Source: Nigrospora sphaerica
Lineage: Eukaryota > Ascomycota > Sordariomycetes > Amphisphaeriales > Apiosporaceae
DNA: 64,000 nt
Reading direction: 5' to 3'
Assembly (NCBI GenBank): GCA_018287875.1
Contig: JAGVVL010000002.1
Span: forward strand, 1,860,001-1,924,000
Shown here: positions 23,851-34,587 of the stretch, piece by piece
Numbering within the stretch: the stretch's first letter is position 1
How the letters are laid out: each line of letters opens with the position of its first letter
Notes under the pieces: model-generated
Databases searched by the model: none
What the model saw: only the letters and a program-made list of their open reading frames with translations
What the model was told of the DNA's origin: nothing
Translations under genes and position numbers: made by a program

Positions 23851-24857
23851 TCACGGGGCCAGAGTCGTCTTCTCCACCACGTCGACAAAGACTGCCTCCA
23901 CCATTCATTTCTTGAGGTGGCGAGTGACATCCAGTTCGCGCCCTAGACTATTCTTAAGCCCGAGAGCTGCGAGTCTTATCCACTCCCGCCAGCTCGTCTT
24001 GTCAGTTCGAAGGGCCTTCTCCGACTCCTCGTCGGCCGCGACTTGGTCGGGTATGATGCCCTGGTACTCGACCCAGCCTCCGGGCTTCAGATGGCGGAAA
24101 ATCTCGTGAATCCTGGCCTCGGCGTTGTCGAAACACGTGCACCTGTCAAGGAAGCTGTCAGCGCGTGGTCCCCCATGGTCCACCGTCACGCCCTTACATC
24201 ATGCGGAGATGGACGTAGTCGAACTCGATTTCGGAGGACCAATCGTCCTCGGTATCCCAAGATCCGGCTGGATGAGGCTTATATCGGTTCCGATCACGTT
24301 TGTGCTCGGGTACTACGCGACCATTTGCTGCACCCAGATGCCAGTACCGGTGCCGATTTCAAGCACGTTGGCCGGCTCTCCAATAGGGGCCCAATGCAGC
24401 TCATTGTCCATCATGGCCATAAAGAGCTGATGTTGAAAGTCTGGCGCCACGGTAGGTCACGATGGCTTTTCTCCCCAGCAGCGGTTACTCGCGCGTCTCC
24501 GCGTACCCAATCGATTTTGTTCAATCTGTGGTGGCAGGTCAGTCGTTTTGCATAATGCTTGATGCCGGATACGCACTCACCCCATCATTTGGGACCATAT
24601 ACTCCGACCCATCCATCAGCAATCCCACGCCCCCATGGACCCGGAATGCTTAACTTACTGCCCTCCTTATAGCCGTTGTACATTCTACCATTCTCTTCCA
24701 CGGCCGTCGAGTCCCTTACGGACCAGCCGCTGCGTACATTAGTATCTTTGTCCTGTATTGTGGGGCTTGAAAACAGGCAGGAGTCTCGCGAAGAAGCCGA
24801 GCCGGGCGTAGAAGCGTCACTTTCGCTGGCCGAAGTTCTGTTGCTTGGTGGGCACAT
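23851..24857 (-). pseudogene. LaeA-like SAM methyltransferase pseudogene, copy 1
   Basis: Minus strand. The ATG at 24857 opens a Ser-rich N-terminus followed by ENGRMYNGYKEG, the usual beginning of the LaeA/TAM methyltransferase fold. After plausible short introns the frame continues through GEPANVLEIGTGTGIW (SAM motif I), TNVIGTDISLIQPDLG (motif II), FDYVHLRMM and HLKPGGWVEYQG. Lesions are direct: an in-frame TAG at 24313-24315 just after motif I, a short deletion or frame loss near 24250, and TGA at 23905-23907 where relatives have Trp. Homology ends near 23854 without the normal C-terminus. Relatives are nuclear or cytosolic methyltransferases near LaeA or of unknown substrate. Exon-intron layout is still legible, so inactivation looks fairly recent (inference). 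Confidence 0.85.
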
Positions 24858-25329
24858 TGTAATTACAGGACGTAATTAGTCGGCGTTACAGCAACACAGA
24901 CACAATAGCGAAATTGGGGGGGAATGCAGCAGCAGTTTTGCTCGTGGAGGAAGGAGGAAAGTGAGGGGTGGGAGGAGGAAAAAGGATTCTTCGCATAGAT
25001 GAGTGCAGGCATCATGGCGAGAAGTCGCGCAGAGGTGATGGCTTGGCCTACATGGGGATTGGGTACCGGCAGCATGGAAATGCTCTTCTTGGTTGGCATC
25101 GCAGAATTACAGGGGTACGAGAATCGTATGCGCTCTGTTTCGGTCGATTCTTTCGACCGGAAACGGGGTACTGGATCCAACTATTTAGGCAAACATACAA
25201 GAACATAGGTAGTCATGCGGAACCAAACAGAGCGGGAAAGCGGCGGGCAGATAGCTCACTGTCCTCTGACCCATGAAGGGGTCACGTCTCTGCCGGCTTC
25301 TTCTATAAATGACGTACCTAAAGATGGTC
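24858..25329. other. Spacer between the two methyltransferase pseudogenes
   Basis: About 470 bp with no convincing ORF or repeat. It would contain the 5' flank of copy 1 and the remains of the 3' end of copy 2. Confidence 0.5.
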
Positions 25330-26245
25330 AATCCGCGGCCATTGCTGAGGGGAGAGAAATGATGACCAGCTTACCAATCACTGTAATCGTGAACGCTCAT
25401 CTCGACAATCCTCTTCTGGGCCTCTTTGATGTACTCTCGCGTCTCGTCGTCGGCCGGGCCGAGGGTGCACGTACGGGCACAAGATGCGCCTCTCGACCAC
25501 ACCAACAAATCCAGCCTCCAAAATCCATTTGTGGTAATGAGGGGTAACCTCTCTGTTGCGGCACATCATCTGGGTGCCTCTAATTCCGCGATCGAAGAAT
25601 TTCGGAAGGCTGATGGGGCCTTCCGGTCGGCCTTTTCTGCAGCTTCGTCGGCGGCCACGATTTAAAAGGCGAAGTCCCGAGACGATAATGGCAGTACACA
25701 CAATATGCCCGGTCCCGTCTATTAACCACATACTTGATATCCAACCCGGCCTCCAGGTTCGCCTTCTCAGAAGGCTTATGTATCATGTCTCTTGCATCTT
25801 GAGAACAGGTGAACCTGTCAGGTGGGCTGGTCAACATGAGACCTCTCGATAAGTTTCAGTTGGAGGACGCACATGACACGCAAGTGGATATAGTCAAGCT
25901 CGACATCAAAGATCCACTCATCTCTTTCTGTGTCCTCCCGGGAGAAGTTGCGGTTCGGCTGGCCGAGAGCTGGCTGTATCATGCTAAGATCTATCCCGAT
26001 GACATCTGAATTGGGGTGTTTCTCGGCGAATTGCAGGGCCCAATTCCAGTACCCCCCCCCCGGGAGAATGGTAAGGATTAAAGCACTGGGAGAAGGGCAC
26101 AACCGTACTTCCCGTATCTGTACCAATGTCTAACACGTTGGCCGGCTCGCCGATGGCTGCCTGTGTGAGTTCCCCATCCAGCATCATCGGCCAAATTTTG
26201 AGCTGAACGTCCGTTGGCATCGGTTCTGTCTCTCGGCATTCCCAC
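25330..26245 (-). pseudogene. LaeA-like SAM methyltransferase pseudogene, copy 2
   Basis: Minus-strand homology is scattered over several frames: DVQLKIWPMMLDGEL and IGEPANVLDIGTDTG near 26200-26110, LQFAEKHPNSDVIGIDLS and DEWIFDVELDYIHLR near 26030-25890, RDMIHK...NLEAG near 25780-25730, VAADEAAEKADRK near 25640, and HKWILEAGFVGVVERRI near 25510. About one base is missing where LQFAE resumes after motif I, and a C-rich tract near 26056-26064 interrupts it. The Trp of the GGW motif reads Leu, and a further frameshift precedes the C-terminal block around 25470. The N-terminal exon was not found. The fragments align with copy 1, so the two look like paralogues from a duplication, both dead. Confidence 0.82.
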
Positions 26246-26665
26246 CTAATTCAGGCTGTATCACCTACGCAATCGACGTTGTTCGGCCCACGTTTCATGT
26301 TAGCGTATCGCCGGACGCGCTGCAGCGGCGAAAGCGGAACTCACCCGTCGTTCGGCAAGCAGTAAACTTCGAACCTCCAAGTTATCATTTTGCAAGAACG
26401 ATGCCGGGTTGTGCAGTATTGCAAGCCAATCACCTACCGCCGGTGACGAGACACTCTCTGAGTGGCTGAGCCATAGCGTGGCGGGCATGATTGGCTACCG
26501 GGGCACCGGTATGATCAAGGGCTCGATCCAGGTGTAACCATCTACACTGCCTTTGAATACAAGAGCATCACAACACACAGAGTAAAAGGAATCGCATAGG
26601 AGATTCTCAAGACGGTTGGAATAAACACAGGCTCGGAAATTACACACTCATCTACTGTTCTTGGG
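26246..26665. other. Intergenic region
   Basis: 420 bp between copy 2 of the methyltransferase relics and the 3' end of the PNPOx-like gene. A 62-codon minus ORF at 26300-26488 resembles nothing recognisable and may be decayed upstream sequence of copy 2. Confidence 0.45.
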
Positions 26666-27516
26666 TCATGGCTTCGCAGCCTCTTTGGCCTGCTCGACGG
26701 CCGTATCCTTCGCGTCCTTGTTGAACCCTTGGACGTAGTCGGTCAGGTAGGCAGGGGGCTTGCCCAGCCGGTTCAGGGGACCCGGGATCAGCTCGCCCAG
26801 CGTCGTCTGCACGGGGACGACGCCGGTCCAGACGCGGTCCAGCAGCTCTTCGTTCTCCTCGTCGGCCTTGTCGTCGCCCGGGGGACCGCTGCGAATCTTG
26901 GCGCTGCCGGCGGCGATCTTGAGCTTGAGCACGCTCGTGCTCTGCATCTCGGCGCCGTTGGGCGGCACGCGCGTGTGCCGCCAGCGGTCGCGCACGACGC
27001 TGTCGGTGATGAGTTCCATGGCGTACAGCTTCTCGGCCACGTCCGTCACGAGCGTGGCGTGGCCGAACAGGACCGCCGACCGGTAGTTGTAGCTGTGCGA
27101 GTTGGGCGTGAGCGCCAGCACGAGGCCGTCGACGTGGCTCGCCGCCACCGTCATCGGCAGCCCCTCGGCCGCCCCGTCCGCCGCCTGCCGCGACAGGTTT
27201 ATGATGCGCGACGAGACGTAGCCATGCAGGTACAGGTCCAGCACGTCGCCCGTGTCGGCGCTCGGCCGTTCGAACGAGCCCATCTGCCCGATCATGGGCA
27301 AGACCTGGGGGAAGGGGCTGTCGGGGGTGTTGAAGGAGACATTGAGAAGAAGGCTGGTGTTGATGATCTGGTGGATCTGCTCCAACGAGTAGGAAGCTGC
27401 ACCTGTGGTCAGCTTGGGAACGTGTTACGCTTTTTGCGCTACTACACACCTCTGGTGTTTTTGCGATTAACCGTGCTGAAGGACTGCTTTGGGTACTCCA
27501 GCGTCTGGGAAGGCAT
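26666..27516 (-). CDS. PNPOx-like FMN-binding split-barrel protein (flavin-nucleotide-binding family)
   Basis: Two exons (27516-27450, 27402-26666) give 267 residues. The junction restores the family opening: MPSQTLEYPKQSFSTVNR in exon 1, then SYSLEQIHQIINTSLLLNVSF. PFPQVLPMIGQMGSF and LDLYLHGYVSSRI follow, then HSYNYRSAVLFGHATLV and a long C-terminal extension with a Lys/Asp/Glu-rich loop. This layout matches fungal proteins annotated as pyridoxamine 5'-phosphate oxidase-related or flavin-nucleotide-binding, relatives of bacterial NimA-type proteins. They bind FMN; physiological substrates in fungi are mostly unknown. Single domain, probably cytosolic since no targeting signal is visible. 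Intron GT-AG of 47 nt. Confidence 0.88.
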
Positions 27517-28931
27517 TTTGGCGAGTGTTTGGGTCCGATGTTGTCCGGGGAAGACTGCCTTTGACCGAACCTGTACTTGGATAGGAGCAACAGGTTTGTC
27601 CTCCTCTTTGCACAGATGCCAGCCGTCTTATAGTGGTGATAAGGATCCTTGAAGGGGCGGCCCACTGGGTGGTATCTGTTATCAGGAGAAGCCTCGGAAC
27701 CGGTCTCGGAGACGGCTTTGAGTAACCTTGGCCGAATCCTTTCCGACACGAACCGGCGGGGTGCAGTGTAGAACCGTATCTTGTTCCCGCGTAGGTTGTC
27801 TGCACGTTGCCACACATTCCAACTTGGGTCTCGGCGATTGGGCTTTGGAGGAGGAGACATTACGTGACGCTAACGGGAAACGCGCCAGTCTGGGGAGACT
27901 GACAACCAATACCTACTGCATTTGGAAGGTCCTTGCGGTAGGACGTGACGCCCTTCCGCCTACAAGTCTACAGACGTGAGGTAGGCAAAGCTACAGACTA
28001 CGCAGCTGTCATACTACCCTCCTAACCTAGTCACCCGGGCGATGTCGCTATGACTATGACAGTGTTTCGGCAAGTGGGCTTTTGGCTGTGGAAACTACGG
28101 ATACTCCGGATGGTAGGCGAAGGGGGTCAAGCTCCGTTTCAGGGCTCCCAATTCTGACCAGACAACCAGTCCTCAGGCAGAGAAACCGGAGGATGAATCC
28201 GGTGAACATATAACCGAAGGCTGTTGTTGATCTCTGTACGTGCTTGCTCTCTTAGTGTGCAAGCAAGTTGTAGAGACCAGTCCCGAGGAAAGCAGCTAAA
28301 CAGCATTGCCGGTTTCTCCGTAAGCACTTGGTACTTAACTCGTCTTGCTAGTCCATTCTCAAGGAAGATTGCAGTCAGACCTTCCAATCCCCCATTTAGA
28401 GCTGGCAATGCAGGCGTCTTGCGTACTGCACAGCGTAGGATCTATGCTAGAGATTCACGCAGATCCCATCGAGCCATAACAGCGCCTAATGTGCAGAGCC
28501 CCGTATGACTCAACCGACCGACCGGCTGAAGGGACTTGTCCGGGATTGAGATAGAAGCCACGTCCTGGTCCAGAAAACCCTCATCGACGCCCAAGACCTC
28601 GCGCCGCTCGTAACTTACCAATGGGACGGCAATCATTAAATACTGAAAGGACGTTAGTAGAGCTTCAGTCGATCCAGGCCTAAAGCCAGGAGTGCCTGCC
28701 AGGGCCGCCCTGCCGATCGGATGGCGGGGCTTTCTGATGGGGTATCGGGCCGGTGGAGCTGCAGCGGGGGTACCAAGGTACTTCGTACAAAACTTCTGGC
28801 CGATAAAAGCGATAAGGGAAAAAAAAGTCAAGGGCAAGTCGCGGCAGCGCAGCATTTCGCTTGGCCCATCCCATCCCATTCCACCTCCCATCACCTAACC
28901 ACCGCCCGCAACGCCTGCAAACGCCGTCACC
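27517..28931. other. Divergent intergenic region, PNPOx-like / HAS1
   Basis: 1.4 kb. Contains the short 5' flank of the PNPOx-like gene and, from about 28700, the HAS1 promoter and leader. A minus ORF at 28139-28408 (89 codons) has no recognisable domain. Nothing else found. Confidence 0.5.
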
Positions 28932-30837
28932 ATGGGGCCAATCACCCACAAGAAGCGGAAGCTGGAATCAACCACCACCAAGGTCTCCAAGCGCAACGAC
29001 AAGGTCTCCAAGAAGGCCAAGCGCGATGCGCCCAAGCCGAAGCCCGAGCCCGAGCTCGCTGAATCCAGCGATGAGGAAGGCGGCGACGAGAGCAAGGTCG
29101 AGGTCGACTCTGACGCCGAGAAGGAGGACGCGGAGGAGCTGGACAAGCGTGTCGCCACCGCCGAAGCCGAAGAGGGCCCCGACGCCTCCCAGAACGACGA
29201 TCTGCCCGATGGCGGCAAGCACCTGAGCCTGCCGCCCGTTGATGGCGCCGTCCCCGAAGCCTTCAGCGATCTGAAGCTGTCCGAGAAGACCATGATGGCC
29301 ATCGGCGAGATGAACTTCACCAAGATGACGCCAATCCAAGCCAGGTCCATTCCTCCCCTGCTGGCCGGAAGAGATGTGCTCGGCGCCGCCAAGACGGGCA
29401 GCGGAAAGACCTTGGCCTTCCTGATCCCTGCCGTCGAGATGCTCACCTCGCTGCGATTCAAGCCGCGCAACGGCACCGGTGCCATTATTGTGTCCCCCAC
29501 CCGAGAACTGGCCCTGCAGATCTTTGGTGTGGCCAGGGAGCTCATGAAGCACCACTCGCAGACCTACGGCGTCGTCATGGGTGGCGCCAACCGACGCGCC
29601 GAGGCCGACAAGCTCTCCAAGGGCGTGAACCTGCTCATCGCGACTCCTGGACGGCTTCTCGATCACCTCCAGAACACGCCGGGCTTCGTGTTCAAGAACC
29701 TCAAGACCCTAATCATCGACGAGGCCGACCGCATCCTCGACATTGGTTTCGAAGACGAGGTCCGCTATTCCCCAAACACCCGAGTGACGGAGCGCCGGCT
29801 AACCCGTTTACTAGATGAAACAAATTATCAAGATTCTGCCCTCGGAGGGACGACAGACGATGCTCTTTTCGGCAACCCAGACTACCAAGGTGGAAGACCT
29901 CGCCAGGATATCTTTGCGCCCCGGACCCCTGTTTATCAACGTTGAAGAGGAGAAGCAGTATGCCACTGCTGAGGGTATCGAGCAGGGTTACGTCGTTTGC
30001 GAGGCCGACAAGCGCTTCCTTTTGGTAGGCACACTGGCCCGCTCCCTTGCCAAGGAGCACTCGGGCTCCGGCCCCAGAAGAACAAGCGAACGAACTAACA
30101 GTGACCAGCTTTTCTCCTTCCTGAAGCGAAACATGAGCAAAAAGGTGATTGTCTTCTGTAGCTCGTGCAACTCGGTTGCGTACTACACCAGTCTCCTCAA
30201 CTTCATCGACCTGCCCGTTCTCGAACTCCACGGAAACCTGAAGCAGCAGAAACGCACGCAGGTTTTCTTCGAGTTCATCAACGCCAAGTCGGGTATCCTC
30301 GTGTGCACCGATGTCGCGGCGCGAGGCCTCGATGTTCCCGCGGTCGACTGGATCGTGCAGTACGACCCCCCGGATGACCCCAGGGACTACATTCACCGCG
30401 TGGGTCGCACGGCCAGAGGAAGCAACGGCAAGGGCAAGTCCCTCCTCTTCCTCCAGCCCAGTGAAGTGGGATTCCTTAGCCACCTCAAGGAAGCCCGCAT
30501 TCCCATTACGCAATTCGAATTCCCTGCCAAGAAGGTCATCAACGTCCAGTCCCAGCTGGAGAAGCTGGTGTCGCAGAACTACTACCTTAACAAGTCGGCC
30601 AAGGACGGTTTCAAGGCCTACATTCACGCGTACTCGAGCCACAGCCTGCGGTCGGTGTTCGATGTCAACAAACTGGATCTGGCCAAGGTGGCCAAGAGCT
30701 TTGGCTTCAGCACGCCGCCCCGCGTTGATATCCAACTGGGATCGAGCATGAGCCGGGACAAGAAGCCGCAGGGCAGGAGAGCGTACGGAAGCCAGCCGCG
30801 GCAGGCGGGCAAGCAGGGGTTCAACAACCGGCGCTGA
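28932..30837 (+). CDS. HAS1: DEAD-box RNA helicase HAS1 (60S and 40S ribosome biogenesis)
   Basis: Three exons (28932-29759, 29815-30024, 30109-30837) give 588 residues. The Lys-rich and acidic N-terminal extension (residues 1-95) is nucleolar-like. Helicase motifs in order: Q-motif [13 protein letters not shown], motif [10 protein letters not shown], Ia [23 protein letters not shown], then [18 protein letters not shown] and [11 protein letters not shown]. The C-terminal block [19 protein letters not shown] and [10 protein letters not shown] is specific to the Has1/DDX18 subgroup. Known role: an RNA-dependent ATPase in the nucleolus needed for pre-rRNA processing and snoRNA release. The second intron is 84 nt and in-frame, so an unspliced form would insert 28 residues without a stop; the spliced junction [13 protein letters not shown] matches the family. 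Confidence 0.97.
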
Positions 30838-31134
30838 GATGCGGCCGGGTGAGCTCGGTTCGGTTCTGGGCTGTCGCGCAGATGCTTCACGATATACCAA
30901 CGGCGTAATATTGCATGGTTTGGCGTTCCGAGATCAAACGAGTGGCTGGTTTGCGGGTCTTTTCTACCGCCGCTGTGGGCAAAAGCTTCTTCTATCTTTG
31001 ATATTCAGGTCGTGTCGATGTGTGGTATATATACTCGTCCTCGGTCGCTTTTCCGTCTCGTGCCCTCTGTGTTGTTTCGTGATTGCGTACGTTTGATATT
31101 CATAACCCTCTGCGACCCCATTTCCCTCCTTGCC

Positions 31135-31709
31135 CTACACGACGAGATTCCACACGGCACACACGGCCCCCACCAAGGGCAAGAGGCTCCGGAGCAGGTT
31201 CCACCGCCCCCATTTGTTCAAGAGGGCCACGACGACGGCGGGCGGCATGGTCTTAGTCTCGCGGGCGATCTCGCGCTCGAGAGCGCTGTTGGTGGGCATG
31301 ATGAAGGCGAAGGTGAAGGGGATGATGGCGAGGGTCAGGGTGGCGGCGGCGGCGAGGCCACGCCACTCGGCGCCGCGGGCGGCCTGCTGCCAGGCGGCGA
31401 CGGCGTGGCCGAGGGCCGCGAGCGCGGCGACGGGCGGCATCGTCCGCCGCCCCGCGTCGTACGCCAACTGCCACTGCCGCAGCTGCGCGTCCGGTGGCCC
31501 GCCGCTCCGCACGAAAGGCGGGATCGCGAAGATGGAGATGCCCCCGCCGGCGCCTGCAGGGAATGGTCAGCTAAGGTTTCGTACCGGGTTCCCCCGTCTC
31601 CGGCCCCAACAGGCCAGGGGAAGTGAGTGGGATACTTACCGGCGACCCAGGAACCCGTGATTATACCGCCCAGAGCGGCAATGGTCAGCGGGGTGCTTGC
31701 GAGAGGCAT
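31135..31709 (-). CDS. DUF1772 (anthrone-oxygenase-like) four-helix membrane protein
   Basis: Two exons (31709-31640, 31553-31135) give 162 residues. Exon 1 starts MPLASTPLTIAALGGIITGS, the first membrane helix with the usual small residues. Exon 2 has GGISIFAIPPFV, then helices VAALAALGHAVAAW and LTLAIIPFTFAFIMPTNSAL, and a final hydrophobic WNLLRSLLPLVGAVCAVW. This is the DUF1772 pattern. Some members are anthrone oxygenases of aromatic polyketide pathways; most have unknown function. No polyketide synthase is present in this window, so pathway membership cannot be claimed. Upstream in-frame TTG start rejected in favour of the ATG. Confidence 0.85.
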
Positions 31710-33171
31710 GGCGGTGGTTGGTGGCAATGGTGGTGCTGGTTCACGTGTCTCGGAAACGGTGATGAGTGGATATGGACTTCTTCTTCCACTCTTTTGTAGA
31801 GTCGGCGATGTGTAGTTTATAAGTTATTATACTTCGATGAAGGTGCCGTCATAGAAGCTCTTCATACCGAGCGCGGGGCGGGCATGCCTCACTCGGACAC
31901 CTGCAGAATTCCAGATTGCGGGAGGGGCGGCGGCCGGGCTCCACTTGCTTGATCGCATTCCGGACTTTTCACAGTGGCCGGGGCCCATCGCATCCTTTCG
32001 GGTCGATTTAGTTTTCTGCCCGAATGGACATGCTTGAAACCCCCGATGCGAACAAAAACAACTACAGCAATGCCGTCCGGGATCAAGAGCCACGCCCTCC
32101 GGCGTCCCTCACCCGGCACAACCCGTCCGTCTTGCGCGTGCGGGAACTAATCCTCATCGACGGGGTGGACATCCCCGTTCCTCGCTGCCGGGCTTGGTGG
32201 GCGTCCAGAAATACGCGGGCCAGGGTCTCAAACGCGCTTCCGCGCCCCGAAGCGTCGGCAAGGCTCGCTGTCCGCCGGCTTCGCCCTACGTACGCCTCGT
32301 TGATGTAGTTGTAAGGCACCGGAGCCGGGCGTGGGCCCGCCCTTGTGGGCTCCGGGGCTCGCCGCCGAGGGCGTGTAGCAGAGCGCCGCCCATGGGCCCC
32401 CGGCGAACTTGCGCGTCCCGGGCCGAAGAGTAACGTCGTATCGTGATTACCCAGCCATCACTTGCCGGAGTAGAGTGGCCGGTCTTAATGTGTATGCGAA
32501 ATCTGCAGGTCACGCTGCCAGAATCAGTGCAACCGCCGACCTCGCTAAAGGTGGAAGCACGGCGGTGAGAGGTAGAGATTGGATGTGATATGAAGAGGTA
32601 GGTACGGGCGGATATAGATGTGTACTTACGGAGGTATGTACTTACCTACTTACCTACTTACCTACTTACCTACTTACCTACTTACCTACTCGAGTGTGCA
32701 TACATAATTACAAATGTACCTAAGTTGAAGACGGGTGCGGGTGCGTTAACGACTTGAAATCCCTCACCCGTAAGAGAGAGCGCGCCACTAGTTTTCTACT
32801 GAGTATCTTGGAATGATTCTATCCATCCCATAGGTATGTGGGTCAGTTGACTGGTTCAGCTCTAGGCCATTTCGAAGCGGCTGTGGACAGAATAGAGGTA
32901 AGTACATTTTGCTCAGCCAGCCTGTGTCCTGTAAAAGCTGTAGCTCCATACACGTTTGTTGTGTTCCCCTTCACTGGCTCGTACTAGAATCCCAAACTTG
33001 AGTGCCTAACATGTAAGCTAGCGAGTATGGAATTGCTATAACCGCGTACGTCCTTGCCCCCTCCTGTCCCCCAGTTAAACCCGTCCCGCGCCATCCCTCC
33101 TCAACACAAGTAACTCTTGGCTCATTCTAAACGGACACGTACACCAGGTCGACGACTTCTATTGATTGACG
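31710..33171. other. Intergenic region
   Basis: 1.46 kb between divergent DUF1772 and PMU1-like genes. It includes the TACTTACC satellite and several TACCTA strings. ORFs at 31827-32513 lack domains. No RNA gene recognised. Confidence 0.5.
32639..32690. repeat. (TACTTACC)n tandem repeat
   Basis: About six perfect copies of an 8-bp unit built from TACTTACC, in the intergenic region left of the PMU1-like gene. Confidence 0.92.
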
Positions 33172-34192
33172 ATGACGACCGCCGACGCAACCCGAGCATC
33201 CTTCAGGTTCGAGAGCCTCACTGGCTTCTTCCTGGCTCACCCCACCCAGCAGGAAGATCCGAACTATGCAGTGGCAGGTCCCCGCATCCTGTTTCCCATA
33301 CGGCCGTGTACCTAACCGCCTAGACGAGCAAAGGAAACACACGGCGATCTGGGTCTCATACCGCAGTCCTATGTCGGTGAAGCGACGTCGGAGGACCAAG
33401 GCCTGACCAACTGGCAACGCTTCGCAAAACACGTTGAGCACCTAAACCGCACGGCCCCGGACGGAGAGACGTACAAAGTCTTCTTTGTGACTCGCCACGG
33501 CCAAGGCTACCACAACGTCATGGAGGCCAAAGTGGGAACGGCGGCCTGGGAGGTACGTTTCAACGTCTTTCTTCGTCCCTGCGTCGGCAATGTGGCTCAC
33601 CGTCCAGGGGCAGAGCAAATGGGCGCTCCTTGAGGGTGACGGCACCGTGACCTGGGCCGACGCCGAACTCACCGAACAGGGCGTCGGCGAGGCCGAGGCC
33701 ACGGGCCGGGTGTACAAGCGCCTGGTGGAGGAGGAGGGGATGCCGTGGCCGGCGCTGTACTGCAGCCCGCACCGGCGCTGCCTGAAGACGGCGTGCCTGA
33801 CGTTTGAGGACCTCGCCGCCGCCCACGGCCGGCCGTTTGGGCCCCTGATCAAGGAGAACCTGCGGGAGCGCACGGGGCGGCACACGTGCGACCGGCGGAG
33901 CCCGCGGTCCTGGATCCGGGCGCACTACCCCCAGTTCCGCATCGAGGACGGCTTCGCCGAGGAGGACGAGCTGTTCACGCCCACCACGCGCGAGTCGGAC
34001 GCGAGCCACCGCGCGCGCGTCCAGGCCGCCCTCGACGACATCTTTGCCACCGAGGAAGACCCCTTCGTCTCCATCACCATGCACTCCCACGCCGCCATGG
34101 TGCTCATGCACGTCATTGGCCACGAGCCGCTGCGCATGTCGCCCGCCGCCAGCATGGCCTTTCTCGTTAAAGCCACGCGCACGGGTTCTTGA
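33172..34192 (+). CDS. PMU1-like histidine phosphatase (phosphoglycerate mutase superfamily)
   Basis: Three exons: about 33172-33270, 33334-33552 and 33614-34192, giving 298 residues. Exon 1 opens with RFESLTGFFLAHP, typical of fungal PMU1-like proteins. Exon 2 contains LTNWQRFAKHVEHLNR and the catalytic RHG motif in VFFVTRHGQGYHNV. Exon 3 has LYCSPHRRCLKTA, ENLRERTGRHTCDRR and SITMHSHAAM with the second catalytic His. This order is that of the branch-2-like histidine phosphatases called PMU1/YKL128C in yeast, whose substrates are poorly defined. The first intron has two possible splice choices (33270/33334 or 33277/33329), which differ by two to three residues; both keep the frame. Cytosolic by absence of signals. 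Confidence 0.85.
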
Positions 34193-34587
34193 GCAGAGAT
34201 ATTGGCGTACATCATGCCGCCACGCTTTGGGGGCAGTCTCGGCAGCGCCGATACATTGACATTGATTACATAGTCTGAAGGGGACTGCGCATTATCCACC
34301 GTGTTCACAAGGGCGAAAGGCGAAACGGACAACCTAGCAAAACGCACTGGGACGGCGGAATCTGACCGACGTAACAAGTACCTGCCCTACCTACACACCT
34401 ACTTAAGTACATGGCTGCGGAAGTGGCGCGATAACGAGCTTGCCGACGTAACATTTCTCTACCCGAGCAGCTCAACCATCCACCTACCTGCCTGTTCGCC
34501 ATCCCCCCACATCTTCTATTTCGTATCGCAGAATCAACCAACTCAGGCGACAATGGGCAGTAGTAGAGCAAAACCACGGCCGCCAAA
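34193..34587. other. Intergenic spacer upstream of Zn2Cys6 gene
   Basis: 395 bp containing the 3' UTR of the PMU1-like gene and the promoter of the transcription factor. No repeat or ORF of note. Confidence 0.5.

Noticed and set aside
33127..33441. 104-codon minus frame over the PMU1-like exons
   Set aside because: Antisense to conserved histidine-phosphatase sequence.
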